Shown here: one piece after another, positions 26,906-37,195 of the stretch
How positions within the stretch are numbered: the stretch's first letter is position 1
How the letters are laid out: each line of letters opens with the position of its first letter
From: Comamonas sp. KCTC 72670
Lineage (GTDB): Bacteria; Myxococcota; Myxococcia; Myxococcales; Myxococcaceae
Reading direction: 5' to 3'
Assembly: GCA_014656495.1 (NCBI GenBank)
Contig: BNCN01000010.1
Coordinates: forward strand, 297,477 to 361,476
DNA length: 64,000 nt
The notes under the pieces: model-generated
The model's input: only the letters and a program-made list of their open reading frames with translations
What the model was told of the DNA's origin: nothing
The model's database searches: none
Translations under genes and position numbers: made by a program

Positions 26906-29230
26906 TCAGTCCTTGTACAGTGGGAGATCCGCCAGCCGAATCTGGAACTTCGTCTCCTCGCCCGGCTTGATGGGGGCGGACAGGAGCCGGCTCTCCGCCT
27001 CGGCGTTCGTCGGGTCCACCACCCGGAGCCTGTAGACGCCCACGGGCAACGGGAACTTCTTCAGGGGCGTGGTGCCCAACTGCGTGGACCCGTCGAACAC
27101 GGCCGCGCGAGGCACCGTATAGAGGGTAATCCACCCGAGCCCGGCCTTCGCGGCCCCCTTGGCCGTGCTGGTATCCAGCACCTCCGCCATGCCCTCCGGC
27201 TCCTGTGTCACCGTCGTCACGGGCTCGTCCACCGGGCGAGCGGCGACCGGCGCCGGGGCCGGCGTTGCAGGCACAGGCGCACGCGCCGGCTCCGCGGCCA
27301 CCGCCGCCGCGGGGACGGCGGGGACCTTGGCCTCGAGCTTGGACTCGGGCTTGGGCGCGGCGGCCCATCGGGCTGGCGACCCCGCCTCCTTGCCCTTCCG
27401 CGTGGGCTTCGCGGCCTCCGGGGCCCTGGCGTGCGCCTCCGGGGCGTCCTCGGAGGGCGCGTCTTCGGCGGGCGCCGCGGGCTCGGCCACCGGCTCGGCG
27501 GGCTCCTGCTGGGCGGCGGGGCGCGGGAAGCCCGGCGGCGGGCCCGCCTGCGGCGGGGGCCACGGCTGGTTCGCGGGGTCCACTTCGGGAGGCGGGTCCA
27601 GCTCCGCCTTCACCCAGGCCTTGGCGGATTCGAAGGCGGGCGCGAGCTGCGCGCGCACGGCGGGCAGCGTCGCCGCCCACCCCAGGCCGGCCAGCACCAC
27701 CAGCATGACCAACCGCCCGGCCCACCGCGACGGCGGCCGGGCCACGGGCGTCTCCACCGGCGTATCCGAGGGCCGGGACGCGCCAGCACGCGCGGGCCTC
27801 GAAGGCCGGCCCGCTTCCGCGCCAGGACGTGGCGGCCTCGAGCGGAACCGCTGGGTCTGCAGGTCGCTGGGCTCGTCGAACGCCTCGGCTTCCGCTGGAG
27901 GCTCCTGCCGGGGCGGCGTCCGGGGGCGCGGGGTGCGCGAGGCCGCGGCGCCTTCCTGCGAGGCACGCGGAGTGCGTGACGGGGCCGCCTCGGGCGCGCG
28001 CCGCTGGGGCGCGGGCTTGGGGGCGCTGCCCTGCCCCGCACCGCCTTGTCCACGAGGCGCGCCACCCTCCGCCGCCCGGCGCTGCGGCGCGGCCTTGGGC
28101 GCGCTCCCAGTTCCCGCCCGGGAGCCCCCTGGCGACGCGGCCCGGGCCCGAGGCGCGGGCATCTGGGACGTCGGCGCCGCCTCCGCGCCCTCGTCCTGCT
28201 GCAGCGCGCCGGCGACCTCGCTGATGCGGGCATCCTCGGCGCGGCTCGCGAGGTCCAGCAGGGTGCGCGTCTTCTGGCGCTTGTCCGCGAACAGGTCGCC
28301 CATGACGGCGGACACGCCGTCTTCGTCGAAGAGCTCCGAGCCCAGCGCCGCCTCGATGGCCCGCGCCATCTCCCGGCAGTTGGTGAAGCGCTGCGACACG
28401 TCCCGGGACAGGGCCCGCAGGACCACCGCTTCGAGCGCCTCCGGCACGTCCGGGTTGATGCTGCGCGGCGGCGGGATGTCCGCCTCCACGATCTGCAGCA
28501 TCACCGCCGCCTCATGCGGGCCGCTGAACAGGCGCTGGCCGCACAACATCTCGTGCAGCATGACGCCCACGGAGAAGAGGTCGCTGCGGCCGTCCAGCGT
28601 GGCCACGCCCCGGACCTGCTCCGGTGACATGTAGCCGCTGGTGCCCTTCACCGTCCCCACCTGCGTGCGCCCCAGCCGCCCGCGCGCCTTGGCGATGCCG
28701 AAGTCGATCACCTTCACGACGCCGTCGTAGGTGAGCATCACGTTCTTCGGCGACACGTCGCGGTGCACCACCACCGCCGGACGGCCCGAGGGGTCCGTGA
28801 AATGGTGCGCGTAGTGCAGCCCCAGGCAGGTATCTCGAATCACCCGCCCGACGAAGCCCAGCGGCAGCGGGTACCCCTGGCGGCTGGAGGCCTTGGCCAC
28901 CTGCTCCAGGTTCTGCCCCGGCAGGAACTCCATGGCGAGGTACAGCTCGCCGCCCTCCTCGCCCAGGTCGAACACCTGCCCGATGTTCGCGTGCGAGAAG
29001 GCCGCGGTGATGCGCGCCTCGTCGAGGAACATCTGGACGAACTGCTCGTCCTTCTTGATGTCCGGGAGGATCTGCTTCACCGCGACGAACTTGCGAAATC
29101 CCCCCGGGCCCGACGTGTAGGCGAGGAAAAGCTCCGCCATGCCTCCAATGGAGAGGCGCGTGAGGATTTCGTACTTTCCGATCCGCCGCCCCCGGTCGGG
29201 ATCATCGACGGCGCCACCCTGCATGGACAT
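26906..29230 (-). CDS. Hanks-type Ser/Thr protein kinase with PEGA-like C-terminus
   Basis: A 774-residue membrane kinase. The kinase domain (about 20-290) has a complete set of residues: the Gly-rich loop region, Lys52 in VAVK, HRD at 156-158 in the variant HRDVSPKN, and DFG at 176-178, then SPEQ. A long Ala/Pro/Arg-rich region holds two copies of a GSAPK-x-APQRRA motif. One membrane segment lies near residue 510 and the outside part ends in a PEGA-like domain (TLYTVPRAAVFDGSTQLGTTPLKKFPLPVG). It stands just upstream of glyQS and the FHA-rich Kil locus, so those FHA proteins are candidate targets. The exact Pkn name is not known to me. Confidence 0.9.
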   Translation of the reverse strand: MSMQGGAVDDPDRGRRIGKYEILTRLSIGGMAELFLAYTSGPGGFRKFVAVKQILPDIKKDEQFVQMFLDEARITAAFSHANIGQVFDLGEEGGELYLAMEFLPGQNLEQVAKASSRQGYPLPLGFVGRVIRDTCLGLHYAHHFTDPSGRPAVVVHRDVSPKNVMLTYDGVVKVIDFGIAKARGRLGRTQVGTVKGTSGYMSPEQVRGVATLDGRSDLFSVGVMLHEMLCGQRLFSGPHEAAVMLQIVEADIPPPRSINPDVPEALEAVVLRALSRDVSQRFTNCREMARAIEAALGSELFDEDGVSAVMGDLFADKRQKTRTLLDLASRAEDARISEVAGALQQDEGAEAAPTSQMPAPRARAASPGGSRAGTGSAPKAAPQRRAAEGGAPRGQGGAGQGSAPKPAPQRRAPEAAPSRTPRASQEGAAASRTPRPRTPPRQEPPAEAEAFDEPSDLQTQRFRSRPPRPGAEAGRPSRPARAGASRPSDTPVETPVARPPSRWAGRLVMLVVLAGLGWAATLPAVRAQLAPAFESAKAWVKAELDPPPEVDPANQPWPPPQAGPPPGFPRPAAQQEPAEPVAEPAAPAEDAPSEDAPEAHARAPEAAKPTRKGKEAGSPARWAAAPKPESKLEAKVPAVPAAAVAAEPARAPVPATPAPAPVAARPVDEPVTTVTQEPEGMAEVLDTSTAKGAAKAGLGWITLYTVPRAAVFDGSTQLGTTPLKKFPLPVGVYRLRVVDPTNAEAESRLLSAPIKPGEETKFQIRLADLPLYKD

Positions 29231-29239
29231 TCGGGAGGC

Positions 29240-29268
29240 ATGTTAGCCCCCGCCTGGGTCTCCGTCGA
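29240..29268 (-). promoter_or_regulatory. promoter of the 774-residue kinase gene, leaderless type
   Basis: TCGACG (29263-29268) and TAACAT (29240-29245) are 17 bases apart and the -10 ends nine bases before the ATG. The match to consensus is moderate (four of six in each box). Confidence 0.4.
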
Positions 29269-29378
29269 CCTTCATCGAAGCTCGCCGCGCGCCTGGGTGC
29301 CGGGGCCAGCGCCGCCCGGCAGCCCGTCCTCGCTCCAGCCGGAGTGTCCGGTGACTGAAGGGCACGCCGGGCATTTCT

Positions 29379-29399
29379 CCATGGCATTCAACGCCATGG
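29379..29399. promoter_or_regulatory. palindromic operator-like site upstream of the histidine kinase
   Basis: CCATGGC (29379-29385) and GCCATGG (29393-29399) form perfect 7-base arms around a seven-base spacer, 32 bases before the kinase ATG. The geometry suits a dimeric regulator. The regulator is not known. Confidence 0.4.
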
Positions 29400-29431
29400 T
29401 TTCATATCGAGCAGGTTGACGCAGGAGTCCC

Positions 29432-30604
29432 ATGGAAGACACCAAGAGTTGTCCCGGGCCCCCCCCGGACAACGCAGCCAGCGCGCCCGGCGAGTCCAAG
29501 CAAGACGCCGCCGACCAGCTCCGGCTGCTCATCGAGAGCGTGACCGACCATGCCATCTTGACGCTCGACCTCCACGGCCACGTGGCGAGCTGGAACCCCG
29601 GCGCCGAGCGCATCAAGGGCTATCGCGCGGATGAAATCGTCGGACAGCACTTCAGCCGCTTCTATCCCCCCGAAGCCGTGGCGGTGAACAAGCCCCAGCG
29701 GGGACTCGACGTGGCGACCCGCGAGGGCCGCTTCGAGGAGGACGGCTGGCGGGTGCGCAAGGACGGCTCCCGCTTCTGGGCCAACGTCGTCATCACCGCC
29801 CTCCACGACGAGACGGGCCAGCTGCGCGGCTTCGGCAAGGTGACGCGGGACTTCACGGCCCGGTATCAAGCCCAGGAGCGCCGGGAGATGGACCGGCTGC
29901 GCGAGGCCCTGCGCATCCGGGACGACTTCCTCTCCGTGGCGTCGCACGAGCTGCGCACGCCCCTCACCCCGCTCCAACTGAAGCTGACGGCCATGCGCCG
30001 CGCCCTCGACCAGGCGCCGAACGGCACCGTATCGGGCGAGCGCATCAGCCGGGACCTCGATGTCGCCGTGCGCCAGGTGCGCAAGCTGGTGGAGCTCGTC
30101 GATGACCTGCTCGACGTGTCGCGCATCACCGTGGGCCAGATGACGCTGGAGCGCGCGCCCACGGACCTCGCGCCGCTGCTGCGGGAGGTCGTCGCCCGCT
30201 ACCTGCCCCAGGCGGCCCAGGTGGGCTGCAGCGTGAGGCTGGAGGCGTCAGCGCCCGTGTGCGGCGAGTGGGACGCCCGCCGCATCGAACAGGTGATGAC
30301 CAACCTCATCTCCAACGCGCTCAAGTACGGCGCGGGGAAGCCGGTGGACATCCACCTGCACACCGAGGCGGGCCTGGCCCAGCTGACCGTCCGAGACGAG
30401 GGCATCGGCATCGCGCCAGACGCCCTGCCGCACATCTTCGACCGGTTCATGCGCGCCGTGTCGGGCCGCAACTATGGCGGACTGGGGCTGGGCCTCTACA
30501 TCGCGCACCAGGTCGTCACCGCCCACGGCGGCGACATCCAGGTGCGCAGCGAGCCCGGCCACGGGAGCACGTTCAGCGTCCGGCTCCCGCTCGCCCCCAC
30601 CTGA
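29432..30604 (+). CDS. PAS-domain sensor histidine kinase, orphan
   Basis: A 390-residue soluble histidine kinase. A PAS domain (about 28-145; WNPGAERIKGY and a PAC-like RFWANVVITALHDETGQLRGF) is followed by HisKA with the phospho-acceptor His172 in SHELRTP and a HATPase domain with N box (MTNLISNALKYG), G1 (DEGIGIAPD) and G2 (GLGLGLYIA). There is no membrane segment, so it senses an internal signal, perhaps with a PAS-bound ligand. No response regulator is nearby. GGAG is placed well for the ATG at 29432. It ends 12 bases from the convergent cyclic-nucleotide-binding gene. Confidence 0.93.
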   Translation: MEDTKSCPGPPPDNAASAPGESKQDAADQLRLLIESVTDHAILTLDLHGHVASWNPGAERIKGYRADEIVGQHFSRFYPPEAVAVNKPQRGLDVATREGRFEEDGWRVRKDGSRFWANVVITALHDETGQLRGFGKVTRDFTARYQAQERREMDRLREALRIRDDFLSVASHELRTPLTPLQLKLTAMRRALDQAPNGTVSGERISRDLDVAVRQVRKLVELVDDLLDVSRITVGQMTLERAPTDLAPLLREVVARYLPQAAQVGCSVRLEASAPVCGEWDARRIEQVMTNLISNALKYGAGKPVDIHLHTEAGLAQLTVRDEGIGIAPDALPHIFDRFMRAVSGRNYGGLGLGLYIAHQVVTAHGGDIQVRSEPGHGSTFSVRLPLAPT

Positions 30605-30616
30605 CCCGGGGCCCCG

Positions 30617-31816
30617 TCACGTGCTCAAGGCGCGGACGCGGCCCGCCAGGTTCTGCGTGAAGAGGCGGTAGATGCGCAGCGCCGCCGCCTCGTGCGTGTC
30701 CACATAGCGTTCGAAGTCCGCGCGGCTGATGCGCAGCGCGCGCACGGACGTCCGCGCTCGGACGTGGGCGGAGACAGGGCCGTCCTGCACCAGGGAGATT
30801 TCCCCCAGGTACGCGCCGGGCCCCAGCGTGTTGAGGTGACGCGCGTCGTCCTCCGGTCCACTGAAGACGTCCACCGAGCCATCCATCAGCACGAAGAGCC
30901 CCACCCCCGGCGCGCCCTTCTCCAGCAGCACCGTGCCGGGCGCGATGATGACCTGACGCGCCAGCCGGTAGAGGTCCTTCATGTCCTCCAGCGACAGCTC
31001 CCCGAAGATGGGGATGGCCTTCAGGAACCGGTAGCCGTTCGCCGCCGGCGCGGTGGCTCCCGCGGCGCGGCGGGTGAGCATGGCTTCCGCCTCGGCCTCC
31101 ATGCCCATGCGGCGCAGCAGCCGCGCCTTCTCCGTCACCAGGTCCGGATGTCCACGCGCCACGTCGGAGCTGCTCACCGCGTCCGCGAGCACCGCGAGCG
31201 CCCGGTGGGTGAACCCCTCGGCATCCAGCAACTGGCAGACGCGGAGCACGGCCTCCACGAAGCGGGCATCCTCCGGGCGCACGCCCCCGAGCGCCTCCAC
31301 CTCCGCGTGGGCCTGCCCCAGCTCCTGATACAGCGCCGCCGCCTCGAAAGGCCGGTCCAGGCGGACCAGACACTGCGCCATGGCCTCGCGCGCGCCCAGC
31401 TCGCGATAAATCGACAGGGCCCGCTCCAACGCCCCACCCCGCTCGAAGGCGGCGGCGGCGCGCTCGGGCTCACCGGCGCGAAGGTAGCTCTCCGCGGCGG
31501 CCATGTACTGGCCGCTCTGGAAGTAGAGGTCGCCCGTGGTGGCGTCCTCGCCCTGCCCGTCCATCAGCTTCGCGGCGCCCAGGAAGTCGCGCGCACGCCG
31601 CAGCACCTCGACGAAGCCCCGGCGCTCCTTCGCCGGCCCCTGCTCGGCCTCGCGGCGAACGCGCTCCCGCTGCGCATCCCCCATCTCTTCGTAAAGCTGC
31701 GCCGCCCGGTCCGTGTCCTCCAACTCCACCAGCGACTGGACCGCTCGCAGGGCCCCCTCGCCAGGCGTGCGAATCCGTCCCCCTTGTTCGCCCTGGCCAC
31801 CTGCCGACTCTGACAT
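30617..31816 (-). CDS. cyclic-nucleotide-binding protein with TPR-like repeats
   Basis: A 399-residue soluble protein. Residues about 20-255 are helical repeats of TPR character (for example AAQLYEEMGDAQRER, AAESYLRAGEPERAAAAFERGG). The C-terminal 130 residues are a CAP-type cyclic-nucleotide-binding fold (VLLEKGAPGVGLFVLMDGSVDVF, GPGAYLGEISLVQDGPVSAHVRA). There is no helix-turn-helix after it, so it is not a Crp-type transcription factor. The ATG at 31816 follows GGGAGA at good distance; the longer frame is not needed. The ligand and partner are unknown. Confidence 0.82.
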   Translation of the reverse strand: MSESAGGQGEQGGRIRTPGEGALRAVQSLVELEDTDRAAQLYEEMGDAQRERVRREAEQGPAKERRGFVEVLRRARDFLGAAKLMDGQGEDATTGDLYFQSGQYMAAAESYLRAGEPERAAAAFERGGALERALSIYRELGAREAMAQCLVRLDRPFEAAALYQELGQAHAEVEALGGVRPEDARFVEAVLRVCQLLDAEGFTHRALAVLADAVSSSDVARGHPDLVTEKARLLRRMGMEAEAEAMLTRRAAGATAPAANGYRFLKAIPIFGELSLEDMKDLYRLARQVIIAPGTVLLEKGAPGVGLFVLMDGSVDVFSGPEDDARHLNTLGPGAYLGEISLVQDGPVSAHVRARTSVRALRISRADFERYVDTHEAAALRIYRLFTQNLAGRVRALST

Positions 31817-31952
31817 TGTTGGGTCTCCCGTTCGGGTGGGACCGGCCAGCCTGGACGCGACGTCTCCCAACCGCTCGTTCCTGGCCTGCGCCCCCTCGGC
31901 GATAGAGACTCGCACTGAAATCGTGGCCTGCCAACGGCAGCCGCCGCGAAAG

Positions 31953-32318
31953 TCAGTCAGCGCCCGGCGTCCGCTCCGCCAACTGGCGCTTGGACGCAGC
32001 GCGCCGCCAGGCGTCCTCCAAAAGCTTCCGGACCAGCGCGGGCCGCGCCTGTGCGACGCGAACCAGCAGGTACTCCGGGTAGCCGGCGTAGTGGTCGGTG
32101 ATGAAACAGCTTTCGGGCTCGGCTCGCATGAGGACCTCGCGCATGCCGGGCTCCACCTTCACGACGAGCGACACCCCATCCTCGTGGAACCGCGCGATGA
32201 ACTTCTTGCGCACCCGGAACGCGGGCGTGCCGAAGGACGTGCCCTCTTCCATCCCCGGTAGCGACATCGCCAGCGCGCGCACCGCATCGAACGTGAGCCC
32301 CTTGCCTCGTGCAGCCAT
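31953..32318 (-). CDS. MmcQ/YjbR family protein
   Basis: A 121-residue protein of the MmcQ/YjbR family (DNA-binding-like fold of unknown role). Marks are LPGMEEGTSFGTPAFRVRKKFIARF and the pattern VSLVVKVEPGMREVLMRAEP. GGAGG lies just upstream of the ATG at 32318. It is 136 bases upstream of the cyclic-nucleotide-binding gene on the same strand. The proteins are frequent and often lone; no function can be given. Confidence 0.85.
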   Translation of the reverse strand: MAARGKGLTFDAVRALAMSLPGMEEGTSFGTPAFRVRKKFIARFHEDGVSLVVKVEPGMREVLMRAEPESCFITDHYAGYPEYLLVRVAQARPALVRKLLEDAWRRAASKRQLAERTPGAD

Positions 32319-32682
32319 GAGCCTCCCTCCAGGACGCGCCAGACAACCACGCCCCGAAGACGTGGTGTGATGACAAATGAAAGGCGGCGCCCCTGAAAGC
32401 CTCGCACGCGCGCGCATCACGTCTGTGATTTCATCCGCGCCCAGCACCCGGCCTGGGGTCCACGCCACTCCGAGTCTCCGCCGACACGGCGCCCTCCCCG
32501 CGGCGTTGCTTCAGCGACAAGGGAGATTCCGACTTGTCACGTCTAGCGGAAAACCCGCAGTCCCTGGGACGCCACACCGGAAGTGACTCGCTCCCACAGC
32601 GTGCGGCCGTGACGCTCGGCGACTTCGTACGACACCGACAGAGAAGCGTTGGGATGTCGGGCCCCGTGATATCTTGACTTCC
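32319..32682. other. 364-bp divergent gap before the sigma-54 activator
   Basis: No gene is visible. A short perfect inverted repeat ATCAC-GTCT-GTGAT lies at 32416-32429. TATCTT at 32670-32675 stands seven bases before the activator ATG and could be its -10, with TTGGGA at 32649-32654 at a short spacing of 15. I find no -24/-12 sigma-54 promoter. Confidence 0.35.
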
Positions 32683-34101
<1,419 letters not shown>

Positions 34102-34104
34102 GCG

Positions 34105-35484
34105 TCACCGCGCGCCGCTGACCCGCCAGCAGCCCAGCCGCGCACCGGACACGGGCGTCGCCATCAGGCCCGCCTCCAGTCCTTCGAGCGCGGCCGCGGT
34201 CGCCACCAGGCCCGTGCCGGGTGGCTCCGCGACCCAGCCGGGCAGGTGCAGCAGGCCGGCCGCGTCGTGCCCCGCCTCTCTCGGGAGCGGCGCGACGTGC
34301 ACGGTGATGGCCAGGTCCACGGACCGGGGCTCAGCGCCCGTCTCCACCTGCGCAACCAGCCCGAGCGCCGCGTGCAGGACCCGCGCGCGGGCGGCCTGCT
34401 GCGCCGCCGAGTCTGGAGGCAACGGCGCGATGGCCAGCAGACACCCGCTGCCCTCGACGCGCACGTCCAGCCCCGCGGCACGCGCCGTGCCCCCGACCTG
34501 CTCCAACAGCGCGTCGAGGTGCGCCAACGACGACGTCTCCAACGCGCCCCGCAGCCGGGCCTCGGCGTAGAGCGCCACCGCGAGCACGGGCCCCTCCGGC
34601 GTGGCGCCGCCCCGCACCGCGCGCCGCAGCGCCTCCAGCAAGGCGTCCACGTCCGGGTAGCGGTCCTCGCGCCGCTTCCCCATGCTGCGCAGCACCACGG
34701 CGTCCAGCGCCGTGGGAACGGGTGCGCGCTCACTGGGCCGGGGCGGCGGCGCGTTCAGGTGCAAGTCCTCCACGTCGTGCCGGGTGGCGCCTTGGAATGG
34801 AGGCTGCCCGGTGACGAGCTGAAACAGCAACACGCCCATCGCGTACAGGTCGGTGCGCGCGTCCGGGGGCTCGCCGCGAATCTGCTCGGGCGCCATGGAC
34901 AGGGGCGTGCCCAACGAGACGCCGGTGAGCGTGAGCGTGGAAGCCCCGGGTGCGTCCGGCGTCAGGCCCTTGGCCACACCGAAATCCACCAGCTTCACCC
35001 GCGGCGCTTCGCCCTGGAGAGAGAGGCGCACCACGTTCTGGGCCTTCAAGTCCCGGTGCACCACGCCCGCCTGATGCGCGGTCCGGAGCGCGCCCCCCAC
35101 CTGCTCCAGCACCTCCAGGGCCTCGGTGGGCGACAGGGGACCGCGCGACTCCAGCTCCGCCGCGAGGTCCCGTCCGTCCAGCCACTCCATGGCGATGTAG
35201 GGCCGCCCATCCGCCAGCGTCCCGTAGCCGAGCACCGCGACAATGTGCGGATGGCTCAGCCGCCGGAGCGTCTCCGCTTCCCGGCGGAAGCGGCGAAGCG
35301 CGACGTCCGAGGGTTGTGGCAACAGCACCTTCAGCGCCGCAGCGGCGCCCGTGCGGGCGTGCCGGGCGCGGTAGAGCGTGGAGACGGGCCCCCGGTAGTG
35401 GACGTGCTCCACGAGCCAGTCCGCCACCAGGGCCCCCATGCCCAGCTCCTCGCCGTAGAGGGCTTCTTCGTCGCGGGAAGCCAT
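34105..35484 (-). CDS. Ser/Thr kinase with degenerate cyclase-like C-terminus
   Basis: A 459-residue soluble protein. The kinase domain (about 25-285) keeps Lys52, HRD at 143-145 (HRDLKAQN), DFG at 167-169 and APEQ, but the glycine loop is altered (YRGPVSTLYRA in place of GxGxxG). The C-terminal 160 residues resemble a class III nucleotide cyclase fold without its metal-binding aspartates, a domain seen in other myxobacterial kinases. The start at MASRDEEALYG lies five bases after the stop of the upstream lipoprotein gene, so the two are one operon. It faces the FHA activator tail to tail. Confidence 0.85.
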   Translation of the reverse strand: MASRDEEALYGEELGMGALVADWLVEHVHYRGPVSTLYRARHARTGAAAALKVLLPQPSDVALRRFRREAETLRRLSHPHIVAVLGYGTLADGRPYIAMEWLDGRDLAAELESRGPLSPTEALEVLEQVGGALRTAHQAGVVHRDLKAQNVVRLSLQGEAPRVKLVDFGVAKGLTPDAPGASTLTLTGVSLGTPLSMAPEQIRGEPPDARTDLYAMGVLLFQLVTGQPPFQGATRHDVEDLHLNAPPPRPSERAPVPTALDAVVLRSMGKRREDRYPDVDALLEALRRAVRGGATPEGPVLAVALYAEARLRGALETSSLAHLDALLEQVGGTARAAGLDVRVEGSGCLLAIAPLPPDSAAQQAARARVLHAALGLVAQVETGAEPRSVDLAITVHVAPLPREAGHDAAGLLHLPGWVAEPPGTGLVATAAALEGLEAGLMATPVSGARLGCWRVSGAR

Positions 35485-35489
35485 GCGCG

Positions 35490-37034
35490 CTACGGCAGGA
35501 AATCCTTCTTCCGGGGCGGCCAGGGCAGCTGTTCCGTCGGCACTGGCTCGGCCCGCACGGCCCGGCCGCAAATCTTGGAACGCTCACTCTGGGTCACCGT
35601 GTCACACGGTGAATGCAGGAAGGTGGTGACGATCTGCGTCCACACCCGCTCCGCGTCGTCGGTGCACAGCTCGTAGTCGCCGTCGCCTGGCGTGATGGGG
35701 CCGTCCTGGATGGCGCACTGGCCCGCGGCCACGGGGCTCGTCGTCGGGAAGCAGGGCCCCGTCACCGTCGAGGCGCAGTTGGCCTCCAGGGAGGGAAGCG
35801 CGCAGACGCGGCCCGCCGCATAGGCAGCCCCCTGCGACCAGCCTGGGTCGAAGCAGGAGAACATCTTCTTGTAGATGGAGCCATCCACGGTGACGTCGGC
35901 GCCCACCACCGCGAACACCTTGCGGTCGTTCACGACGCGCTCCTCGACGTCCACCTCCGCGGCCAGCTCGTCGGGCAAGAAGATGTTGCCGTAGAACGCG
36001 CCCTCCCGGACGCCGTACACCTGCTGCTCCGACAGGCCGTAGGCCGTCGGCTCCTCCGAGATCGTCTTCACGGTCGCGACCAGCCCCGTCATCGTGCTCG
36101 AGATTGGCGCCGTCATCACGCTGAAGTAGCCGCTCGCCGGGCAGGTGAACATGGCCACCGGCCGTCCCAACGTGCCCAGGCACATGCCCGAGGCCTCGCC
36201 CAGGTTGCGGGCATCGAGGTGGTCACACCCCGCGACGCCCTCACACACGCGAAGCACGGCCGGGCCATTCACGCTGGAGCCCAGCGGCGTGCCCGGCGAG
36301 GCACAGGACAACGGTCCGCCCGCGCCCGCCCACACCGTCGTCGCCGGCACGCAGGTGCCAATGCCATCCCCGGTCCATCCACAATCCCGCTGCGAGCCCG
36401 ACGTGCCCGTGACACAGGGCTCGAAGCTGGCGACCCGGGCTCCCGTCACGGGCGCGTGGTCGGCGGGGATCGTCTTCGCCTCCAGCGCATAGATGTTGGG
36501 ACCGGTCAGCGTGAAGCGGTGCTCGCCCCGGATGGACAGCTCCACGCGCCGGCCCTCTTTGTTGTTGCGGGCCAGGAGGCACGCGGACACGCGCTCCAGA
36601 CAGTCCTCGGACGGCGCGGACGTGGCCCAGGAAGGACACAGGCCCGCCTTCCCCCACCACTTCCGCACCCCCGGGTTGGGCGTCCGCGGATCGAAGTACT
36701 CCACGCTCTGGGAAGGCGTGAGCGCGCAGCTCACCAGATACTCCATGAACTTCTGCGCGTTCGCGTCGTGCAGGCGCCGGCGCGTGTTGGCGTCACCGAA
36801 GACGGGATCGAACATCTGCAGGAGGGAGCTCGTCGCCAGCAGCCCGTTCGCCTCGTGGTTGGTGGCGATGGCGTTGAGGACCAACGCCTTCGTGGTGAGC
36901 GCATTGGCGATGCGGATCTCCGACGACTGCGTCCCCAGTGGGGGAACGTCCTCTTCGTGTGGCGCCGTTCCACAACCCGCGACAGCGAGCAGAAGCGTGG
37001 GGACCGCCACCAGGCAAGGCAAGCGAAGGGCCAT
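35490..37034 (-). CDS. cysteine-rich lipoprotein, unknown function
   Basis: A 514-residue exported protein with a signal peptide and lipobox (LLLAVAGC). The mature part has about 20 cysteines spread over its length, consistent with many disulfides outside the cytoplasm. Sections such as SGMCLGTLGRPVAMFTCP and RDCGWTGDGIGTC hint at a carbohydrate-binding or shell-like fold, but I do not recognise the family. GGAGG supports the ATG at 37034; upstream frame is spurious. The kinase gene follows directly, so this may be an outer part of a signalling pair. Confidence 0.75.
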   Translation of the reverse strand: MALRLPCLVAVPTLLLAVAGCGTAPHEEDVPPLGTQSSEIRIANALTTKALVLNAIATNHEANGLLATSSLLQMFDPVFGDANTRRRLHDANAQKFMEYLVSCALTPSQSVEYFDPRTPNPGVRKWWGKAGLCPSWATSAPSEDCLERVSACLLARNNKEGRRVELSIRGEHRFTLTGPNIYALEAKTIPADHAPVTGARVASFEPCVTGTSGSQRDCGWTGDGIGTCVPATTVWAGAGGPLSCASPGTPLGSSVNGPAVLRVCEGVAGCDHLDARNLGEASGMCLGTLGRPVAMFTCPASGYFSVMTAPISSTMTGLVATVKTISEEPTAYGLSEQQVYGVREGAFYGNIFLPDELAAEVDVEERVVNDRKVFAVVGADVTVDGSIYKKMFSCFDPGWSQGAAYAAGRVCALPSLEANCASTVTGPCFPTTSPVAAGQCAIQDGPITPGDGDYELCTDDAERVWTQIVTTFLHSPCDTVTQSERSKICGRAVRAEPVPTEQLPWPPRKKDFLP

Positions 37035-37195
37035 GAGTCTTCCTCCAACGACACCGGAAGTAAGGAGAGCGTGCTCCCAGCAAGCATGTGCCGCGCCAGC
37101 CAGGGAGAATGAAGTCCGCAGTATCACAGCAAATCTCCCAGGAACGTTCGTGTAGCGGATCACGTCACACCTCCACGGCGGCGTGACATTTCACG

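Noticed and set aside
32319..32682. Possible sigma-54 (-24/-12) promoter of the FHA activator
   Set aside because: No GG-N10-GC element with the proper flanks was found in the gap.
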